Source of the DNA: Erysipelothrix aquatica
GTDB lineage: Bacteria > Bacillota_I > Bacilli_A > Erysipelotrichales > Erysipelotrichaceae
Direction of reading: 5' to 3'
Assembly: GCF_009828775.2 (NCBI RefSeq)
Contig: NZ_WTSY02000002.1
Coordinates: 47,840 to 111,839, forward strand
Length of the DNA stretch: 64,000 bases
In this document: piece by piece, positions 29,163-38,494 of the stretch
Layout of the letters: every line of letters starts with the position of its first letter
Numbering within the stretch: position 1 is the first letter of the stretch
The notes under the pieces: model-generated
The model's database searches: none
Seen by the model: the letters and a program-made list of their open reading frames with translations, nothing else
Told to the model about the DNA's origin: nothing
Translations under genes and position numbers: made by a program

Positions 29163-29919
29163 TAGATGTGTCGCCTCCCAATACAGTTACTACTTCGATA
29201 ATTTGATCAAAGAATTCTTTTCTTGATTGATTGCCTCGAATGAGCTCATTAAAAACTTTACCATCTTTGATAAACAATATACGTTTTGCATAGCTCGCAC
29301 TAAAAGCATCATGAGTAACCATCATGATTGTTGCATGTTGTGTCTCGTTGAGATCTTGCATTTTTTCAAGAAGCATACGACTTGATTTTGAATCTAAAGC
29401 ACCTGTCGGCTCATCAGCAAGAATCAAACTCGGATTTGTTATTAATGCTCGCGCACTAGCTACACGTTGTTGTTGTCCACCAGACATTTGATACGGAAAC
29501 TTTTGAAGATGTTCTTCAATATTTAGAAGTTTTGCAACCTCGCTAACGCGTTTTTCAATTTCTTTGTGACCGACTTTTTGAATGGTCAACGCAAGTGCAA
29601 TATTTTCGTATGCTGTTAGAGTATCCAATAGATTAAAGTCTTGGAAAATAAATCCTAATTCAGTTCTACGAAACGCTTGGAGCGCTTCTTTTTTCAGTTT
29701 CGTCGTTTCTTTTCCATTAACTGTGATGACTCCACTAGTAACTGAGTCAATCGTTGAGATACAGTTTAACAATGTTGTTTTACCAGAACCACTCGGTCCC
29801 ATCACACCAACAAACTCACCTTTCTCAATTTCAAATGAAACTCCATCGAGAGCTTTTGTTACATTACCTTTTTTACCGTAATATTTTTCGATATTACTTA
29901 CTTTTAGAATCGTTGTCAT
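29152..29919 (-). CDS. Bce-type ABC ATPase
   Basis: 255 residues. Walker [10 protein letters not shown], signature [15 protein letters not shown], Walker [15 protein letters not shown] and switch H in [10 protein letters not shown] are intact. LolD/BceA subfamily. It is the only ATPase in the module though there are two permeases. It has its own promoter. Confidence 0.93.
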   Translation of the reverse strand: MTTILKVSNIEKYYGKKGNVTKALDGVSFEIEKGEFVGVMGPSGSGKTTLLNCISTIDSVTSGVITVNGKETTKLKKEALQAFRRTELGFIFQDFNLLDTLTAYENIALALTIQKVGHKEIEKRVSEVAKLLNIEEHLQKFPYQMSGGQQQRVASARALITNPSLILADEPTGALDSKSSRMLLEKMQDLNETQHATIMMVTHDAFSASYAKRILFIKDGKVFNELIRGNQSRKEFFDQIIEVVTVLGGDTSNVL

Positions 29920-29941
29920 AATTCCCTCCGTGTCTATATTA

Positions 29942-29969
29942 AGTATACTTTGTTGAGTTTTTAGTACAA
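29942..29969 (-). promoter_or_regulatory. Promoter of the Bce ATPase-permease operon
   Basis: Minus strand TTGTAC (29964-29969), 16-nt spacer, TATACT (29942-29947), about 23 nt upstream of the ATPase start. Confidence 0.7.
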
Positions 29970-29977
29970 TTTATCTC

Positions 29978-29995
29978 ACTTACAGTGGACTTACA
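29978..29995 (-). promoter_or_regulatory. Candidate response-regulator operator (tandem TGTAAGT)
   Basis: Plus strand ACTTACA at 29978-29984 and 29989-29995, i.e. two TGTAAGT heptamers on the minus strand with an 11-bp period, ending 9 nt upstream of the -35. One-turn tandem repeats just upstream of the -35 are the normal OmpR-family arrangement. Confidence 0.6.
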
Positions 29996-30008
29996 TTTTT
30001 GTCATAAT

Positions 30009-31964
30009 TTACAATTCTTTGTTTCGTTCTTTGAAAAGACCGACAATATACCGATAAAGAACATAGAAGTAAAGTAAGTAGCACACAAATATAACGAGTG
30101 CAACAGCAACACCGCGATAGTTTAGGTAGGTCGTAGCATCGGTCCCAAAGAGACCAGCACTCGCCGCAACAGCGCGGTTTCCAACGAGTGTATGGCAAAG
30201 CGCGAGTACTAAAGGCATTGTCACATAGATAAGCGTTTGCTTACGAATTATTTTAGTGAACTCTTGATCATCAACGCCCAGTTTATCCAGCACTCGATAG
30301 TTTTTTCGTGTATCCATCGCATCACTCATAACATGCAACGACTGAACGACCATAGCACTTATTAGAAATACGACACCTAAATATAGTGTGGTGTACGATA
30401 TAGCGACACGGATTTCATTTACGGTTCGTAGAGCGTTTTCTTGAGTTGAAAGAAATATTTTGCTGTCTTGATTTAATGGAATCAATTGTTCAATAATCTC
30501 ATCATTAGTCGTGTCGATGTTCACTACAGTCTGGATATAATTGATGTGACCGTGTGTTTGCCACATCTCTAAAACTGAATTTTCCACAATCAAATAGGAT
30601 GCCATTCCGGCTCCATTACTTAGGATTACTGTTTCAGCACTTGGTAGCTGGCGCACCGTTTTGGGCGAATCAAAAAGAATGATTTCGGTTACAAGTTTGC
30701 TGGAATCAAATTGATTGAACGGATTGGTGGAAACAATGTCACTTGCTAGGAGCACATCTTCAGCATGCATATCTAGCGGCGGCAAATTGAAGTGTGCTCG
30801 AACTGCATCGTAATCTTGTTTGGATACGATAGAAATCGTTCCAGAATATAATTTATCATCGTTGATAAAGTCTGAAATTGTGTATTCACTCTCGTAGAGT
30901 TCAAGCGATTGTGAATATTGTAGGGGTACTTCATTCGTTGAAAGATAGTTTTGAAAGTCAATCGTTTCTTTGTCATACATAACAGACAGAGTATAGGGAG
31001 AGGTACGGTAAGCACTTTTCAAGAGATACGCATTAGTATTGATTCCGGTCGTTAAAAAGACCAATGAAAAAAGCATAATAACACTAATAAATGTCATCAT
31101 TCGATAGGTGGATCGGATACGAGTTCCAAGTTGACGAAACACAAATATGTTTGTTCCTCTATAATAAACAGGCTTGATTCGCGTAATTAGATTCATAAAG
31201 ATATGTGCAATTGAGTAAAAGATAATGAGTGTTGCTAGTGTTCCTAAAAACACAATTGGAATGAATCCGATAATGAGTTGGTACGGTTGTAATGCCCATC
31301 GATAAGCATAAAAAAGAATATATATCCCTGCTAATAGACTTACATATCCAAACCAAGGTTTTATGTTCAAAATTACGTCATTGTGGCGTACTGCATTAAG
31401 AAGGTTAACAAGTTTAAATTTACGGATTTTCTTAATATTACCGAAACTCACAAGAATAAAAATAATACTAAAGCTGATTATGGTATTTTTGAATGCTGCT
31501 TGGGAATAGATGAATGAAAATTCAATATCACTTTCAAGTACAAAGGCTGTAAACACACTCGTAACTTGTGAAAGAGCAACTCCCATGATGAGTCCCACTA
31601 TTAGTGATACGACCCCGATTACAAGCGTTTCGATGACTAATATTACGGCCATAGTTCGATTACGCATCCCAAGTAGAATGTAGGTAGCAAATTCTTGATT
31701 GCGGCGTTTGACCAAGAAGTTATTGGCATATCGCACTAAGAAATAGAAAATGATGAAAACGAGAATTGAGAAACCTAAAATGAATGAATCAAAGTTAGCG
31801 ACAATCCCGTCAGATGCCTGGAGTATTTTAATTAACGACAATTGTTGGTCAACAGATCCAAAGATATAGAAAAGCGCCACTGAGAAGGTCAGTGTTATAA
31901 AGTACATCAAGTAGTCCTTAAAGCTTTTTCTAACATTGGCAAAAGCCAATTTAATACTCATCAT
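30009..31964 (-). CDS. Bce-type ABC permease (FtsX family), in the regulator operon
   Basis: 651 residues with the same plan as the permease at 27120: MYFITLTFSVALFYIF as helix 1, RRNQEFATYILLGMRNRT loop, extracellular domain about 305-515. It follows the kinase by 11 nt and has no ATPase of its own, so it must use the ATPase at 29152 or act as a sensor. It diverges from the other permease over most of its length. Confidence 0.88.
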   Translation of the reverse strand: MMSIKLAFANVRKSFKDYLMYFITLTFSVALFYIFGSVDQQLSLIKILQASDGIVANFDSFILGFSILVFIIFYFLVRYANNFLVKRRNQEFATYILLGMRNRTMAVILVIETLVIGVVSLIVGLIMGVALSQVTSVFTAFVLESDIEFSFIYSQAAFKNTIISFSIIFILVSFGNIKKIRKFKLVNLLNAVRHNDVILNIKPWFGYVSLLAGIYILFYAYRWALQPYQLIIGFIPIVFLGTLATLIIFYSIAHIFMNLITRIKPVYYRGTNIFVFRQLGTRIRSTYRMMTFISVIMLFSLVFLTTGINTNAYLLKSAYRTSPYTLSVMYDKETIDFQNYLSTNEVPLQYSQSLELYESEYTISDFINDDKLYSGTISIVSKQDYDAVRAHFNLPPLDMHAEDVLLASDIVSTNPFNQFDSSKLVTEIILFDSPKTVRQLPSAETVILSNGAGMASYLIVENSVLEMWQTHGHINYIQTVVNIDTTNDEIIEQLIPLNQDSKIFLSTQENALRTVNEIRVAISYTTLYLGVVFLISAMVVQSLHVMSDAMDTRKNYRVLDKLGVDDQEFTKIIRKQTLIYVTMPLVLALCHTLVGNRAVAASAGLFGTDATTYLNYRGVAVALVIFVCYLLYFYVLYRYIVGLFKERNKEL

Positions 31965-31975
31965 AAATTACCTCT

Positions 31976-32980
31976 TTATTGAAACATCATATCGGATTTG
32001 GGGAATGTAATGGTAACATGGGTACCCTGTTCTGATTTAATGCTTATATCTAAGTAAAGTTTGTCACCTAGGATCTTGACAAGATACAAGCCCATGCCGG
32101 TTGCTTGTTGGTGGAAGCGACCAGTTTGACCGGTGAATCCGCGTTCAAATACGCGTCGAATGTCACTGTCAGCAATACCTGGTCCGTTGTCTTTAATATG
32201 GAGTGACACACTTTGGTCATGGGTTTCCGAAGAAATGGTAATCATACCTTCACCTGCTGTCACATACTTCAAAGCATTATCGATAATTTGTTTCAATATG
32301 TACTCAAGCCATTTTGCGTCACTAAACACATCAACATCCAAATTCTCCAACTGTAGCTGAACTCGTTTTTGGATAAATGTTGCTGACAGATTCTTAATGA
32401 CTTTACGCACCGAATCTTCGAGTGTCACTTTTTGGATGATATAGTCTTTTTCTAGCGATGAAGAACGCGCATAATACAGCACTTGCTCAAGATAGTTCTC
32501 AACTTTGGTTGTTTCTTCTAGAATTTCTTTCATCTCACGGGTATTGGTGTTTGAAGCGATTAAGTCAATTGCTGCAAGTGGTGTTTTTACTTCATGGATC
32601 CATAAATCAAGATAATTCATGTAATCATCTTGACTATGCCGGTAAGCACTCACGTAATCACTCATCGATTTATTGGATATTTGAAGCGTTTCAATTAGGA
32701 TATCCCCATCCAAAAACCCTGAGTTTGGTAATAATTCTGTAATGAGATATTTTTGATCAAGTGCGGCAAGATTCATAGCGACTTCATTGTAGAAATGATA
32801 GCGGCGACTAAATTCGACGCCCATCATTATAAAGAACAGTAGAAGCACCGAAACAATGACCACCACAATTATTTCCCATTGAATTTTAAGGACTATTAAA
32901 AAGAAAGCTAAAAACACTGTTACTAACAGTGTTGATAGAATAATATAACGCTTGTCTTCGAAGAATCCTTTAATTGTCAT
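31976..32980 (-). CDS. Intramembrane-sensing histidine kinase (BceS-like)
   Basis: 334 residues starting MTIKGFFEDKRYI; the longer frame to 33001 is rejected because it begins at a GTG inside the regulator. Two N-terminal helices separated by almost no extracellular loop mark an intramembrane sensor. The H-box is WIHEVKTPLAAID near 133, N-box IIDNALKYV, G-boxes DNGPGI and GMGLYL. Such kinases read the state of the partner permease. Overlaps the regulator by 11 nt. Confidence 0.9.
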   Translation of the reverse strand: MTIKGFFEDKRYIILSTLLVTVFLAFFLIVLKIQWEIIVVVIVSVLLLFFIMMGVEFSRRYHFYNEVAMNLAALDQKYLITELLPNSGFLDGDILIETLQISNKSMSDYVSAYRHSQDDYMNYLDLWIHEVKTPLAAIDLIASNTNTREMKEILEETTKVENYLEQVLYYARSSSLEKDYIIQKVTLEDSVRKVIKNLSATFIQKRVQLQLENLDVDVFSDAKWLEYILKQIIDNALKYVTAGEGMITISSETHDQSVSLHIKDNGPGIADSDIRRVFERGFTGQTGRFHQQATGMGLYLVKILGDKLYLDISIKSEQGTHVTITFPKSDMMFQ

Positions 32981-33644
32981 AAATGGTATACCCCATACCA
33001 CGTTTGGTTTCTATAAAGTCTTCAATTCCGATTTCCTCAAGTTTTTTACGAAGGCGATTGATGTTTACCGTTAATGTATTATCATCAACAAACCAATCTG
33101 TATTCCATAAATATTGCATCAGATCTTGTCTTGAGACGATTGTATTTTTGTTTTGAATGAGAAATGATAGAATCCGCAACTCATTCTTTGTAAGTTCTTG
33201 TTGGGCGTCACGATACTTAACACTACCACGTGGTAAGTCAAGTTCGACACCACGAATTGTAACGACTTGGCTATCTGATTTTTCATAGCTTCGTCGGAGT
33301 ATTGATTGGAGTCGGGCCAACAGTATCTGTAGGTTATATGGTTTGGTGATGTAGTCATCGGCTCCCAAATTCATAAGCATCAGCTCATCCATCGTACTAT
33401 CACGACTTGTAACCACTACAATTGGAACTTCACTAATCTTACGGATTTCCTTGGCAAGGTAATGGCCATCAACAACAGGCAATGATAAGTCCAACAAAAT
33501 ACAATGGACATCCTGTGCTTTAAACGTTTCGATAACATTCCCAAAATCTGTGATAACAAGGGTTTCGTACCCGTTTTTTTGCAGAAATGTGCTGAGCTCA
33601 TTTCTAATCTTTTCATTATCTTCAACAATCATAATTCGATACAT
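32970..33644 (-). CDS. OmpR-family response regulator (BceR-like)
   Basis: 224 residues starting MYRIMIVEDNEKIRN, ATG 7 nt from GGAGG. Receiver domain with DD at the acidic pocket, phospho-Asp in CILLDLSLP, Thr in VVTSRD, Lys in DDYITKP; winged-helix domain 130-224 ends KRGMGYTIYDN. Probably activates the ATPase-permease operon and, from operator similarity, the permease at 53929. Confidence 0.92.
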   Translation of the reverse strand: MYRIMIVEDNEKIRNELSTFLQKNGYETLVITDFGNVIETFKAQDVHCILLDLSLPVVDGHYLAKEIRKISEVPIVVVTSRDSTMDELMLMNLGADDYITKPYNLQILLARLQSILRRSYEKSDSQVVTIRGVELDLPRGSVKYRDAQQELTKNELRILSFLIQNKNTIVSRQDLMQYLWNTDWFVDDNTLTVNINRLRKKLEEIGIEDFIETKRGMGYTIYDN

Positions 33645-33665
33645 AGTTGTGCCTCCATTTCTTTT

Positions 33666-33706
33666 ATTATACACTAAAACAGTTCTATGCATAACCATGA
33701 TATAAT
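33666..33706. promoter_or_regulatory. Divergent promoter region, regulator / CorA-like gene
   Basis: Minus strand TATAAT at 33666-33671 with a weak TTATGC (33689-33694) at 17 nt serves the regulator. Plus strand TATAAT at 33701-33706, preceded by TGA (extended -10), serves the CorA-like gene and lies only 8 nt from its GGAGG. Confidence 0.6.
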
Positions 33707-33725
33707 ATCTAAAATGGAGGTTCCT

Positions 33726-34517
33726 ATGAAAATAATTACTTACACCGACGCAACGACCTTAACCTTACCTGCTTATGTCATTCAATCACTTCGTGATAAA
33801 GCTGAGTTGGCTCATATTCGGCATCTCGATAATAAAACTTTTATCATTCTCAATTATCCGAGCAGCCCTAAAAATTTGCACCCCATTTGTGTAGAGGCCG
33901 ATGGATCTGATTATACATTGTATGCGCACGATACTGTCATTCTCGATGACAACGTTGCTGATTATACCTTTACAGATCTAATCATTAAGACATTACGAAA
34001 TTACGAGACACTGGTCAAATATGTGAATGCTAAGCTGAATCACTTTGAGAATGTCATGGACCGTGGAATTACGAAAGAAAACATACGGCAATTATTTAGT
34101 ATCAACCGGCAACTCATTTGGTATCAAACTGCCATCAATGCGATTGGTGATGTCACCCAATATATCAATGACCAGAAACCTGAGCAATTATGGTCACCTG
34201 CCAATGTTTCTGAATATGCCAATATTCGGATTGAAATCAACCAACTTGATCAAAATATCATTATGTACCAACAGATTATCGATGCGATTATGAATGTATC
34301 GGATTCCTTATTTTCAAATAAGTTAAACATAACGATGAAACGATTATCAGCTATTACCCTTGTTCTGTCCATTCCAACACTTATTACCAGTTTCTATGGA
34401 ATGAACATTGACCTACCATTTCAGGGGCACCCCTATTCTTTAGTTATCGTTTTTACAATTAGTACAGTATTAACGATAGCAACCGTTGCGTACCTTTACA
34501 AAAAAGATTTCTTCTAA
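33726..34517 (+). CDS. CorA-family divalent cation transporter
   Basis: 263 residues starting MKIITYTDATTLTLP (5 nt after GGAGG). The C-terminal part has the family motif YGMNI, at the end of the first membrane helix, then VIVFTISTVLTIATVAYLY as the second. The cytosolic domain is shorter than in canonical CorA (about 315 residues). Magnesium/cobalt channel role is inferred from the GMN motif. Confidence 0.85.
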   Translation: MKIITYTDATTLTLPAYVIQSLRDKAELAHIRHLDNKTFIILNYPSSPKNLHPICVEADGSDYTLYAHDTVILDDNVADYTFTDLIIKTLRNYETLVKYVNAKLNHFENVMDRGITKENIRQLFSINRQLIWYQTAINAIGDVTQYINDQKPEQLWSPANVSEYANIRIEINQLDQNIIMYQQIIDAIMNVSDSLFSNKLNITMKRLSAITLVLSIPTLITSFYGMNIDLPFQGHPYSLVIVFTISTVLTIATVAYLYKKDFF

Positions 34518-34518
34518 C

Positions 34519-34547
34519 AAAAAAGTTTGGCTGAAAAGCCAAACTTT
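34519..34547. terminator. Bidirectional terminator
   Basis: AAAAGTTTGGCT-GAAA-AGCCAAACTTTT stem of 12 bp, placed between the convergent CorA-like gene and cysE, with T-runs both ways. Confidence 0.93.
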
Positions 34548-35077
34548 TATATTTTACCACTATCTGAGCATCGACTGCGTATAGTTCTTGCTGGAACACC
34601 TGCAACAATATCGCCGGGAGCAACATCGTGTGTAACGACACTTCCCGCTCCCACTACAGCGTTATCACCGATTGTAATATCACCGATAATTTGAGCAGCG
34701 GCTCCTACATGAACACGATTCCCCAAAGTTGGGTGTCTCTTCCCTTTTTGACGAGTCTTACCCCCTAAAGTAACACCGTGGTGTATCAGGCAGTCATCAC
34801 CAATTATTGACGTTTCACCAATCACCACACCATTACCATGATCTATCACGAAGCGGCGCCCAATTTGTGCGCCAGGATGGATTTCGATTTGAGTCATAAA
34901 ACGACCCATTTGAGAAATCAAACGTGCTAGGAAAAAGCAATGATACTTGTAAAGCTGATGCGCAATTCGATAATATCCCATTGCATGGTAACCTGGATAG
35001 AGGAAAAGCACTTCCGCAATAGTTCGGACGGCAGGATCATGCTTTTTATACGCCCTCGCTGTTTCGAGCCACTTCAC
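34547..35077 (-). CDS. cysE: Serine O-acetyltransferase, short form
   Basis: 176 residues; the N-terminal helical domain is shortened compared with the about 270-residue enterobacterial enzyme, as is usual in Gram-positive bacteria. FMTQIEIHPGAQIGRRFVIDHG then HHGVTLGGKTRQKGKRHPTLG gives the catalytic His and the left-handed beta-helix repeats. Makes O-acetylserine for cysteine synthesis; no cysK is adjacent. It lies 11 nt after the deoxynucleoside kinase gene, so the two are probably co-transcribed. Confidence 0.93.
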   Translation of the reverse strand: MKWLETARAYKKHDPAVRTIAEVLFLYPGYHAMGYYRIAHQLYKYHCFFLARLISQMGRFMTQIEIHPGAQIGRRFVIDHGNGVVIGETSIIGDDCLIHHGVTLGGKTRQKGKRHPTLGNRVHVGAAAQIIGDITIGDNAVVGAGSVVTHDVAPGDIVAGVPARTIRSRCSDSGKI

Positions 35078-35088
35078 AACTTGCCCGC

Positions 35089-35688
35089 TTATAATGTATT
35101 AAGTTTTTCTTGAATTTGTGCAAGAACAACTTTTCGATCTTCAGGATTATTTTCAAAATCTAAATTATCAACATTAATTTTAAGGATCGGTGATAAGTCA
35201 TAGTTATCGAAATAGGCACGATACTCATCATTGAGTTTCTGCCAGTACTCACGTTCAACCACCAATTCATAATCACGGCCGCGTTTTTTAATACGACGCA
35301 TTGCTTCATCAACGCTAATTTCAAGATAAACCATTAGTTTGGGAACATGCACATGTTCCAACATATTTGCTAGTAATTCCGTGTAGGTTTGGAATTCCTC
35401 ATCGCTCATTTCCTTACTTAGATTTAACATCCTTGCAAAAATTGCATCTCCGTATATACTTCGGTCCATAACCGCTTTAGATACATCCTTAGCCTGTTTA
35501 ATATGCTCGAATCGTTTATTCAAAAAGAATACTTGTAGTGGAAACGCATAGCGTTCACGATCATAGTAGAATTTATCCAAAATTGGATTATCTACTACGG
35601 GTTCTTCAAAAGCTTCATAATCATTTTCTGCAATAATACGCATTAAGGAGCTTTTCCCAACCCCTACAACACCTTCAATAACAATCAT
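35089..35688 (-). CDS. Deoxynucleoside kinase
   Basis: 199 residues from the ATG at 35686-35688 (8 nt after AAAGAGG), giving MIVIEGVVGVGKSSLMRI with the P-loop at the very start as in dGK/dAK enzymes. DRSIYGDAIFA (DRS motif) and RIKKRGRDYE (lid Arg) are present. Salvages deoxynucleosides. A longer form from an in-frame ATG at 35745 cannot be excluded. Confidence 0.85.
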   Translation of the reverse strand: MIVIEGVVGVGKSSLMRIIAENDYEAFEEPVVDNPILDKFYYDRERYAFPLQVFFLNKRFEHIKQAKDVSKAVMDRSIYGDAIFARMLNLSKEMSDEEFQTYTELLANMLEHVHVPKLMVYLEISVDEAMRRIKKRGRDYELVVEREYWQKLNDEYRAYFDNYDLSPILKINVDNLDFENNPEDRKVVLAQIQEKLNTL

Positions 35689-35778
35689 GTCATAGACCTC
35701 TTTCTTTGATACATAACTCAATATTTCTTTGTATGAAAAGTTCATAGTCGTCACCATTTCCAAATTTCATGTACTATA

Positions 35779-35807
35779 AGTGTAGTCGGTGATTGCGTAA
35801 ATTGCAA
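35779..35807 (-). promoter_or_regulatory. Promoter of the kinase-cysE operon
   Basis: Minus strand TTGCAA (35802-35807), 17-nt spacer, TACACT (35779-35784). Confidence 0.55.
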
Positions 35808-35814
35808 GTGATTG

Positions 35815-36741
35815 TCAATCATATTTTGCAATGATTTTTTGTGCCTCATCCTGAATCCACATTCTTAGTTCTAGAGGCGCTAACACTTCCAAATTTGCAC
35901 CACCTTTACGAATAAAATCTTTTGCGGCTGCTTCATTAGGAAACTCCAATTCCATATGAAAACGATGATCGTCCAACCACGTTATCACCTGATTTTTACC
36001 CCAAATGTACTCACTTAGAAAATCGAGATTACGAACAACTAATGTCGCTTGAACCGGCTTAATTTTATAGCCAAATTCCGTGATGGCACCCTTGCTATTG
36101 CTCGGTGCTTCATAGCGAAATGTTTCATCGAGCATCGTCAAAGTTTCAATTCGATTAACTTTCAAACTTAGATAGCGATTTCGTTCATCATAACCCATCA
36201 TATACCAGAATTGATTTACGAGAATGAGTTCATACGGTTCAAATGTATATGTGTTCCGATCTTTATGAGTTTTCTTATAACTCAGTTTGAGCCGTTGGTG
36301 CGTTTCAATTGCAACTTCAATTAGTTCAAGATGCTCCTGATACTGTTTCACATCGACATTTAATTTAACGGATTGAAAGGCCATTGTGTTGCTGACATCT
36401 TGGTAGTTGAGTTGCTGCGATAGTTTTGACACTGCACGCACAAAATCTCCGCCCATAGCAGAGTTATTGTGCTGAATGACCATTGCGAGTGCCTGTTTCA
36501 AAATTTTGCGTTCTTTCATATCAAATGCAACCGGCGGGATTTGACTACGACTGTGGAGCTGATACCCACCGCCTGGACCCATGACGGTTTCGATGACATA
36601 TCCCGCATCTTCCAATTCTTCCTTCAATCTTTGAACGCTACGGGCACTAATTTCTAATGCTTGTGCTAGCTCATCAATTGGCACGATTGCACGTGCGGAC
36701 AATATATCAAGCATTGCTAATGCATTCGTTAATTTGCTCAT
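35815..36741 (-). CDS. HTH/WYL-domain transcriptional regulator
   Basis: 308 residues starting MSKLTNALAMLDIL; the ATG overlaps the upstream stop by one base. Residues 1-60 are a DeoR-like winged helix (IVPIDELAQALEISARSVQRLKEELEDAGY). The middle carries the WYL core (FEPYELILVNQFWYMMGYDERNRYLSLKVNRI) and a C-terminal WCX extension. WYL domains bind nucleotides or nucleic acids. Probably autoregulates the two-gene operon. Confidence 0.88.
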   Translation of the reverse strand: MSKLTNALAMLDILSARAIVPIDELAQALEISARSVQRLKEELEDAGYVIETVMGPGGGYQLHSRSQIPPVAFDMKERKILKQALAMVIQHNNSAMGGDFVRAVSKLSQQLNYQDVSNTMAFQSVKLNVDVKQYQEHLELIEVAIETHQRLKLSYKKTHKDRNTYTFEPYELILVNQFWYMMGYDERNRYLSLKVNRIETLTMLDETFRYEAPSNSKGAITEFGYKIKPVQATLVVRNLDFLSEYIWGKNQVITWLDDHRFHMELEFPNEAAAKDFIRKGGANLEVLAPLELRMWIQDEAQKIIAKYD

Positions 36742-37286
36742 TAAAGTGACATACCTTTCACGATATAGCAACGGGTTAGTAAATCTTCAAATTCGCGTTC
36801 ACTACGTCCAATTTGAACCAAACCTCCCAGTGTTAATTCAGGAAGCACATCACTCACTTCGATCAAACATTGACGACTTAAAAGCTCTCCATGGTTTACA
36901 GAACCTGTAAAGGTTGTTTTCGAATAACTTTGGACAAATTCAATCTCAAAGCGTAGATCTAAATCTCGGCTTATTGTGAGAAGATTTGGCTCACGACTTC
37001 CAAAATAATCATACAAAGTTGCTTGACCTGTGACACATAGACTTAATTCATGGAATGGATGTGATGTAACTGTGTACTCCTGCGCATAGGTAGGATTCAT
37101 TCGAATTTCATTATAAAAGTCATGGGCATCTTGTTGCGTTTCAAATTTGAGTGTTACCATGACAGGTTCATCGTAATTGAGTCCGAAGCGTTCTGTAAAT
37201 TGATAGTGCTGATCACGAATAAACGTTGTAATATCGTGTCCTTTCATTGAATGTACTAAGTGTGCAATTGTTAATCCTTTTGTCAT
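36741..37286 (-). CDS. Unknown protein paired with the WYL regulator
   Basis: 181 residues starting MTKGLTIAHLVHSMKG (ATG preceded by GAGGTGAT). Mixed alpha/beta, no signal or membrane segment, no recognisable family. The one-base overlap with the WYL gene implies they are made together; a sensor or partner role is a guess. Confidence 0.7.
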   Translation of the reverse strand: MTKGLTIAHLVHSMKGHDITTFIRDQHYQFTERFGLNYDEPVMVTLKFETQQDAHDFYNEIRMNPTYAQEYTVTSHPFHELSLCVTGQATLYDYFGSREPNLLTISRDLDLRFEIEFVQSYSKTTFTGSVNHGELLSRQCLIEVSDVLPELTLGGLVQIGRSEREFEDLLTRCYIVKGMSL

Positions 37287-37304
37287 ATTGATCACCTCTT
37301 GAAC

Positions 37305-37323
37305 CTAGTATATAACTAGTATA
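37305..37323. promoter_or_regulatory. Tandem CTAGTATA repeats upstream of the WYL operon
   Basis: CTAGTATA at 37305-37312 and 37316-37323, 11 bp apart, 19 nt ahead of the start codon and overlapping TATACT -10-like sequence. A candidate operator for the adjacent regulator. Confidence 0.4.
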
Positions 37324-37372
37324 CGACAATATCTGTCATATATTATGACTTTATTGGAAATTTTGTAAAAGA

Positions 37373-37394
37373 AAACACCTTTATGAAGGTGTTT
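37373..37394 (-). terminator. Terminator of the polysaccharide deacetylase gene
   Basis: AAACACCTT/AAGGTGTTT stem across the stop codon, followed on the minus strand by TCTTTTAC; moderately T-rich. Confidence 0.7.
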
Positions 37395-38304
37395 CTGTTT
37401 TCGGAGTGATTAGTGATATAAGTTCTTCCGCAGAGTTGCTCGTATAAACTGGCAATCTTCGTACTGTCCATTGCCCATCTTGAGGTCGCGCATTAACATG
37501 ACCCGCTACAGGTGCAGAAAACGTAAATGCCAATCGATAGTTATTCTTAATCAATGCATCGATCACCGAGGCATTGAACGACCCGAATGGGTACGCAAAA
37601 TATTGGTGTGGTTTTAGCGCATACTGATTTGCGAGTTCAAAATCTTTCATTAAATCAGCATCATTCATAACAGTAATTCGGGAGTAACCCCCTTGATTCA
37701 ATTGAACAATACGGTGAAAATCAAAGGAATGATTACCATGTTCAAACGTATCAAGACTTGCTTCCATATCTGCCAAACTAATAAATGCGCTCTCACCTGT
37801 TTTAACCCACGATCCAATGTTGAACGAAACGGCGGTATAATTATATTTCTTTAGAATTGGCCCCGCGTACGTGATGACATCTTTCATGCCATCATCAAAT
37901 GTAATCAGAACCGATTTAGGATTGATCGGTTGACCATTCACATACCATTCATAAAATTGATCCAACGTTACGGATACATACCCAGCATCATGGAGTGCTT
38001 TCATATGTGAATCAAACTGGACATCATCAATCCAAAGTTCAGAATTGCTATAACGACCTGCTTTTGTCTCGACGCTTGTAACGCCATGATACGCTAAAAC
38101 AGGAATACCATCTTGATTAATTTGCTTCAATAACGCATCTTTCGTTGCCTTTTCTTCAACTTCCAATTGTAAGCTTGAATAGGCTGTATCTTTGCGCTCA
38201 AATGCATGAGACACTGCATAATAACTTGTCATCACTAAAACCATTACTAAAATTACACTCACTGCTATCTTCACTTGAAAACGCAGTTGACGTTTGTTTT
38301 TCAT
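37381..38304 (-). CDS. Membrane-anchored polysaccharide deacetylase
   Basis: 307 residues starting MKNKRQLRFQ (GGGGG just before). One N-terminal membrane helix (VKIAVSVILVMVLVMTSYYAV) anchors an extracytoplasmic NodB-fold domain: TFDDG at motif 1, HGNHSFDFH as the metal-binding motif 2, FAYPFGSFN as motif 3. Removes acetyl groups from peptidoglycan or a surface glycan; lysozyme resistance is possible but not proven by sequence. Confidence 0.9.
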   Translation of the reverse strand: MKNKRQLRFQVKIAVSVILVMVLVMTSYYAVSHAFERKDTAYSSLQLEVEEKATKDALLKQINQDGIPVLAYHGVTSVETKAGRYSNSELWIDDVQFDSHMKALHDAGYVSVTLDQFYEWYVNGQPINPKSVLITFDDGMKDVITYAGPILKKYNYTAVSFNIGSWVKTGESAFISLADMEASLDTFEHGNHSFDFHRIVQLNQGGYSRITVMNDADLMKDFELANQYALKPHQYFAYPFGSFNASVIDALIKNNYRLAFTFSAPVAGHVNARPQDGQWTVRRLPVYTSNSAEELISLITPKTETPS

Positions 38305-38461
38305 TGTCCCCCACCTCACATCATTTATTAATTTCATTATACGAAACTTTATACTAACTTAACAAATAATTGTATCAAAAGTTCGTCTTCATTATCGTTA
38401 AAAAATATAGACTTCGTTTCTTTCTTCAACTTCGTTAAATTTATCGGTTCTTTCACACAAA

Positions 38462-38487
38462 AAAAACCAAACCGAAGTTTGGTTTTG
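38462..38487 (-). terminator. Terminator of the ABC importer operon
   Basis: Minus strand AAAACCAAAC-TTCG-GTTTGGTTTT (UUCG tetraloop) followed by a T-run, 8 nt past the binding-protein stop. Confidence 0.95.
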
Positions 38488-38494
38488 CAATATA

